From NCBI GenBank assembly GCA_903849835.1, contig CAINKA010000123.1, positions 1-8,068 on the forward strand: a stretch of 8,068 nt of DNA, read 5' to 3'. A program made the translations under genes and the position numbers. The notes under the pieces were generated by a model that did no database searches, was not told the DNA's origin, and saw only the letters and a list, made by a program, of their open reading frames with translations. Below, piece by piece: positions 5,010 to 8,068 of this stretch. The DNA is from an uncultured Alphaproteobacteria bacterium. Lineage in GTDB: Bacteria > Pseudomonadota > Alphaproteobacteria > Rickettsiales > UBA1997. Every line of letters starts with the position of its first letter. Position 1 is the stretch's first letter.

Positions 5010-5981
5010 TTATAAAATCGCTGCAACGATTCGTTTTTCGATTTCTTTTGCTGAAAATTTCTTTGTCAAAATCTCATCCACCCCTTCGCACAAATCCAGT
5101 TTCAATTTCAACTTTTTAGCGATTGCGGCGATGGCGTGGGCGGATGCGGCGCCTTCGTAAGTTTTGCCAATTTCAGGTTTTTTTCCGGCAGCGATTAATT
5201 TTCCGAGCGAATTATTTCGCGATTTTTCGGAGGAGCAGGTGAGAAAAATATCGCCGAAGCCCGCGGCGTTTGTGATGTCGATCGAGGCGCCTAATTTTTT
5301 GCACAGAGTTTGAATTTCAGAAATTCCTTTCATCACCAAAGCTGCTTTGGCATTGACTCCAAGGCCAAGCCCATCAGCAATTCCGCAACCAATCGCAATA
5401 ATATTTTTGACGATGCCGCAAATTTCTGCACTGCGCGGATCGGCACAGTAGCTGGCACGGAAGTGATTGTTGTTTAAAATTTTTATTACTTCTGCGCCAA
5501 GTTTTTTGTTTTTTGCGGCGATGGTGGTCACAGTTGGAACTTCGTTTGCCACTTCGATTGCAAAATTCGGCCCCGACAAAACCGCGTAATTTTTTAAACC
5601 CGTAATTTTTTCGAAAGCATCGCTTAAAAGCAGTAGACTCTTCGGCTCAACGCCTTTCGAGCAAATCACAAATTTACAATTTTTCGGAATTTTTAATTTG
5701 GAAATTTTTTCAAAAACTTGTGTCGCACTCGAACTTGGCGTGACGATAAAAACAAAATCTGCTGAATTTATTTTGCTGTCAAAATCAGCCACAGCCTTGA
5801 TGCGCGAATTTAATTTTACGTTCGGCAAAAATTTTTGATTTGATTTTTTTTGATTAATTTCGGCGATAATTTTTGCGTCATTCGCACTCAAAAAAACTTC
5901 GCAGGAATTTTTAGCAAGAAGGTTTGCCAGCGCCGTGCCCCAAGCTCCGGCACCGATTACTAAAATTTTTTGTTTTATCAT
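5010..5981 (-). CDS. gpsA: Glycerol-3-phosphate dehydrogenase [NAD(P)+]
   Basis: The enzyme reduces dihydroxyacetone phosphate to sn-glycerol 3-phosphate, the backbone for membrane phospholipids. The protein has 323 residues, close to the family norm of about 330. The Rossmann motif GAGAWGTALA is at residues 10-19, SKGVE at 108-112 and LSGPNFAIEVA at 135-145. Lys192 in VKNIIAIGCGIADGLGLG is the likely catalytic lysine. NAKAALVMKG (210-219) and GFGDIFLTCSSEKSRN (241-256, with Asp244, Arg255 and Asn256) complete the substrate and cofactor pocket. YEGAAS (275-280) replaces the more usual VEG. Inner bases are strongly A/T, giving many lysines. The ATG at 5981 starts directly before the first beta strand, and no Shine-Dalgarno sequence is visible. 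R3 elements lie on both sides, with gaps of 112 bp to acpS and 122 bp to guaA. Confidence 0.97.
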   Translation of the reverse strand: MIKQKILVIGAGAWGTALANLLAKNSCEVFLSANDAKIIAEINQKKSNQKFLPNVKLNSRIKAVADFDSKINSADFVFIVTPSSSATQVFEKISKLKIPKNCKFVICSKGVEPKSLLLLSDAFEKITGLKNYAVLSGPNFAIEVANEVPTVTTIAAKNKKLGAEVIKILNNNHFRASYCADPRSAEICGIVKNIIAIGCGIADGLGLGVNAKAALVMKGISEIQTLCKKLGASIDITNAAGFGDIFLTCSSEKSRNNSLGKLIAAGKKPEIGKTYEGAASAHAIAAIAKKLKLKLDLCEGVDEILTKKFSAKEIEKRIVAAIL

Positions 5982-6009
5982 TTTTGGTTTTTCTGAATTA
6001 GAAATGCGA

Positions 6010-6084
6010 TGTCATGCTGAGCTTGTCGAAGCATGATTCTAAGCACTGAGGCCTGAACCACGCTTCGACAAGCTCAGCAGGACA
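6010..6084. repeat. Repeat family R3, copy c: diverged inverted repeat
   Basis: The arms (6010-6039 and 6055-6084) pair with three mismatches out of 30, all from changes in the right arm. The loop (6040-6054) is again exactly 15 nt. Relative to copies a and b, the left arm has T in place of C and the right arm A in place of G at the partner position (GCTTGTC and GACAAGC), so the long stem is kept. It lies between acpS and gpsA, 9 bp past the acpS stop. Confidence 0.93.
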
Positions 6085-6093
6085 TCGAAAAAG

Positions 6094-6504
6094 TTAAGCT
6101 TTACTGATTACCACTATTGCTTGAGCCATTGTTTTTTCGTCAGTGAGAGAAAGGTGAATTGTAAAATTTTTGCAGGCGAAATGTTTTTTTAGAAAATTTT
6201 CTTTCCCGTTTAAAATTTTTATTTGCGGTTTTCCGAGCTCGTCATTTTCAATTTCAATGTCTTTGAAATCAATTCCCCTGCCGATTCCAAGACCTAAAGC
6301 TTTTGCAAAAGCTTCTTTTGCGGCAAATCTTTTGGCATAAAATAACACAATGGCCGGCGAATTTTTGTTCGAAGTTTTTATTTGATTTGCCCTTAAAATT
6401 TCATTTGGGGTAAAAATTTTTTCCGCAAATTTTTCTTTGAATTGAAGCATTAATTTTTCAATTCTATCGGTCGAAACTAAATCAATTCCAATTCCAAAAA
6501 TCAT
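6094..6504 (-). CDS. acpS: Holo-[acyl-carrier-protein] synthase
   Basis: AcpS transfers the 4'-phosphopantetheine arm from CoA to a serine of acyl carrier protein, activating it for fatty acid synthesis. From the chosen start the protein has 136 residues, normal for this small trimeric enzyme. MIFGIGIDLV supplies the Mg-binding Asp8, and FYAKRFAAKEAFAKALG (55-71) contains the second metal ligand Glu64 and the CoA-binding basic residues. DFKDIEIENDELGKP (79-93) and the terminal HLSLTDEKTMAQAIVVI (117-133) complete the fold. The SLTDE...AQA ending is, as I recall it, the alphaproteobacterial version of the usual HLSISH motif. I place the start at 6504 because families begin with M-I-x-G-I-G-I-D. 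An upstream in-frame ATG at 6525 would add seven residues (MQFYSNK). Neither start has a Shine-Dalgarno sequence. It is divergent from the gene at 6618. Confidence 0.95.
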   Translation of the reverse strand: MIFGIGIDLVSTDRIEKLMLQFKEKFAEKIFTPNEILRANQIKTSNKNSPAIVLFYAKRFAAKEAFAKALGLGIGRGIDFKDIEIENDELGKPQIKILNGKENFLKKHFACKNFTIHLSLTDEKTMAQAIVVISKA

Positions 6505-6617
6505 TTTGTTTGAATAAAATTGCATGTTTTAGGCGGGCTTTTTAGAAGCTTTTTCGCAGGCGGTTTTTACACAATAAACTCCTAGGGCAAACTCCCAAGA
6601 ATCTTTCACAAATTCAA
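6505..6617. promoter_or_regulatory. Divergent intergenic region, probable promoters for both flanking genes
   Basis: This 113-bp gap separates two divergently transcribed genes, so it must hold at least the promoter for one of them and probably both. I see no convincing -35/-10 pair. Candidate AT-rich hexamers such as TAAACT (6575-6580, plus strand) lack a good partner at 16-18 bp. A short direct repeat AGGCGG occurs at 6531-6536 and 6558-6563. It is the only gap in the 6.5-kb housekeeping stretch bordering a plus-strand gene, and it lacks the palindromic families found elsewhere. Confidence 0.35.
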
Positions 6618-8068
6618 ATGTTTTCTGAAAAAAATATCATTGTCACGATAGGAGATTTTGGTGCAGTCGTGGCTTTGTTTGATGGTGATGAGGTAAAAAA
6701 TAAATTCTTTTTAGATGATTTAACCGATGCCTCAAAAGCAGAATTGAAAGATTTTTTTGCGGAGAATGAATCCTCTCACATCTACATATTGCTGGATACA
6801 ATCGATCAAAGCTACAAAAAGAAAATCTATCCTTCGGTAAGAAAAGCTGACCTCGCCCGCATCATCAAACGCGACATGAATAGCGATGGTGATAAGGATA
6901 GCATGAAAAATTATTTCATCCTGAACGCCAAAAAACCGTCGGATAAAAAAGCTCAAGTTAACCACCGTTGGGAATGCATGTTCGTTTCCTCCTCCAACTC
7001 TCCAACAATTACAAAATGGATAGAATTTTTACTTGAATTGCCGAATCGATTAGTCGGCATTTACATGCTTCCGATCGAAACTTTTAGTCTTTTTTCTGAA
7101 GTTAAAAATCAGATCAAACTGCGTTCCAAAGTTCAGAATAAAAAAAATGATCTTTACTGCTTTATCATCCAAAACAAAGTCAGCGGAACTAGGCAAATGG
7201 TGTTCTCAGAGCAGGGACTGATTTTTACGCGCGTCGTTACCTACGACTTCAAGCAGAAGGATTTTTTAGAAAAATATGAGCAGGATATTTACAGCACTTT
7301 TGAATATTTAAAACGACTCTTCCCCGATCTTTTGATGAGCGAGCTCGATATCGTGAATGTTTTTCCTGATGAAACTTTGGAGATGATTAAAGGCCTGCAC
7401 AATGTTGAATTAAATCCGATCAATTACAATCCGTCTCAACTGGCACTAGAGGCGGGACAGAGCAAAATTTTATCCTCAGACAGTCATTTTTGCGATTTGT
7501 TAATCTCAAAAATATTTTCGGAAAAGAAAAAAATTCTAAAATTTGCTACTCCAAAAATTAATGTCCTCGATAAATTTTTTCTGATTTTAAAGCTTTCCAA
7601 ATATCTTAACATGGCTCTTCTGGCCTTAATCTGTGCGACTGTTTTAATGTCGCTTTTCTTCAAACATCAATCCAACGAATCAATAAAATTAGCCGAAATA
7701 GCAAAGAATTCTTTGAGTCAAAATTACGAGGAGTTAAAAAATAAAGCGCTAAATGATTCGAATGAAAGTGGAATCGACAAAAATATTAGCGTCGAAAGAA
7801 TTATGGATTTTGGAAAAGTGGAAGAGGTCTTGGGATCAGTTGGGACAAACTTTGTTGAGTCCTATGTTAGCCTAAAATTCCTGAAAGATTTTAACGTAAA
7901 GCTCAGTTTATTTTCCTATTCTTTGCTTAATTTTAGCGACAAATCTCCATCGAAGAGCGTGAATTATAAAATTAATTTTAACGGAGATCTTTTTAACAAA
8001 AGCGGCGATATTGAAGACCTGTTTAGAGAGTTTGATATTTTAACAAACGAAGTGAAAAGAAACATGGA
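6618..8068 (+). CDS. Bitopic membrane protein, GspL or PilM/PilN-like (3' end cut by window)
   Basis: The frame stays open for 483 codons from the ATG at 6618 to the window end, so the C-terminus is missing. Residues 1-325 form a soluble domain with no clear enzyme motif. A segment near 55-86 (IYILLDT...YPSVRKADLARIIKRDM) has the layout of the actin-like cytoplasmic domain of PilM and GspL. One hydrophobic helix spans about 331-348 (NMALLALICATVLMSLFF), preceded by lysines, which predicts N-in/C-out topology. A helical stretch follows (351-380), and then a region with YKINFNGDLFNKSGDIEDLFREF (450-472) that recalls the beta strand, G, helix pattern of PilN-type ferredoxin-like domains. This order of actin-like domain, TM and periplasmic domain is that of GspL or fused PilM-PilN in type II secretion or type IV pili. 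The assignment rests on topology and pattern, not on sequence identity. No partner gene is visible in the window. Confidence 0.6.
   Translation, partial: MFSEKNIIVTIGDFGAVVALFDGDEVKNKFFLDDLTDASKAELKDFFAENESSHIYILLDTIDQSYKKKIYPSVRKADLARIIKRDMNSDGDKDSMKNYFILNAKKPSDKKAQVNHRWECMFVSSSNSPTITKWIEFLLELPNRLVGIYMLPIETFSLFSEVKNQIKLRSKVQNKKNDLYCFIIQNKVSGTRQMVFSEQGLIFTRVVTYDFKQKDFLEKYEQDIYSTFEYLKRLFPDLLMSELDIVNVFPDETLEMIKGLHNVELNPINYNPSQLALEAGQSKILSSDSHFCDLLISKIFSEKKKILKFATPKINVLDKFFLILKLSKYLNMALLALICATVLMSLFFKHQSNESIKLAEIAKNSLSQNYEELKNKALNDSNESGIDKNISVERIMDFGKVEEVLGSVGTNFVESYVSLKFLKDFNVKLSLFSYSLLNFSDKSPSKSVNYKINFNGDLFNKSGDIEDLFREFDILTNEVKRNM

Noticed and set aside
4930..5160. Plus-strand frame across R3 copy b and the gpsA 3' end
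   Set aside because: Its start lies in the repeat loop and the rest is antisense to gpsA.
1239..6084. R3 palindromes as Rho-independent terminators
   Set aside because: The stems are strong, but no T-run follows on the minus strand, and two of the three lie close to the next gene's start.
6505..6525. Longer acpS start at 6525
   Set aside because: AcpS proteins normally begin directly at the M-I-x-G-I-G-I-D strand, which the ATG at 6504 provides.
6732..6965. Minus-strand 77-codon frame
   Set aside because: It lies fully inside the long open plus-strand gene starting at 6618, which has coherent codons and topology.

Overview
The window looks like chromosomal DNA of a Gram-negative bacterium, most likely an alphaproteobacterium with a lysine-rich proteome. 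The holo-ACP synthase ends in a HLSLTDE...AQA-type motif and the dihydroorotase has QVHF in place of HVHL; from memory both are usual in Alphaproteobacteria. The partial gene at the right end looks like a Gram-negative pilus or type II secretion platform protein. The class assignment is inference, not proof.

Layout: positions 1-315 hold no gene, only a duplicated palindrome-rich repeat (family R1). Six genes then lie on the minus strand, transcribed right to left: acpS (holo-ACP synthase), gpsA (glycerol-3-phosphate dehydrogenase), guaA (GMP synthase), a 72-residue unknown protein, pyrC (dihydroorotase) and thiD (HMP/HMP-P kinase). A divergent gene starts at 6618 on the plus strand and runs off the window. 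It encodes a one-pass membrane protein with a GspL or PilM/PilN-like layout. The minus-strand genes serve unrelated housekeeping steps (lipid head-group and acyl-carrier activation, purine, pyrimidine and thiamine synthesis). Gaps of 82-243 bp do not suggest a tight functional operon.

The striking part is the repeats. Four of the five gaps between minus-strand genes carry a palindromic element, and guaA carries one in frame inside its coding sequence. Family R3 is a 75-bp unit with two 30-nt inverted arms around a 15-nt loop of constant length (three full copies and one remnant). Family R2 is an 86-98 bp pair of opposed hairpins that flanks thiD. Family R4 is a pair of opposed GTAG-headed hairpins inside guaA and resembles a REP/BIME unit. 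In R2 and R4 the two arms differ mainly by paired, compensatory changes that keep each hairpin intact.

None of the seven starts has a recognisable Shine-Dalgarno sequence. The 72-residue protein carries a short segment resembling a eukaryotic ubiquitin-interacting motif. No RNA gene, CRISPR array, transposase or integrase was seen.
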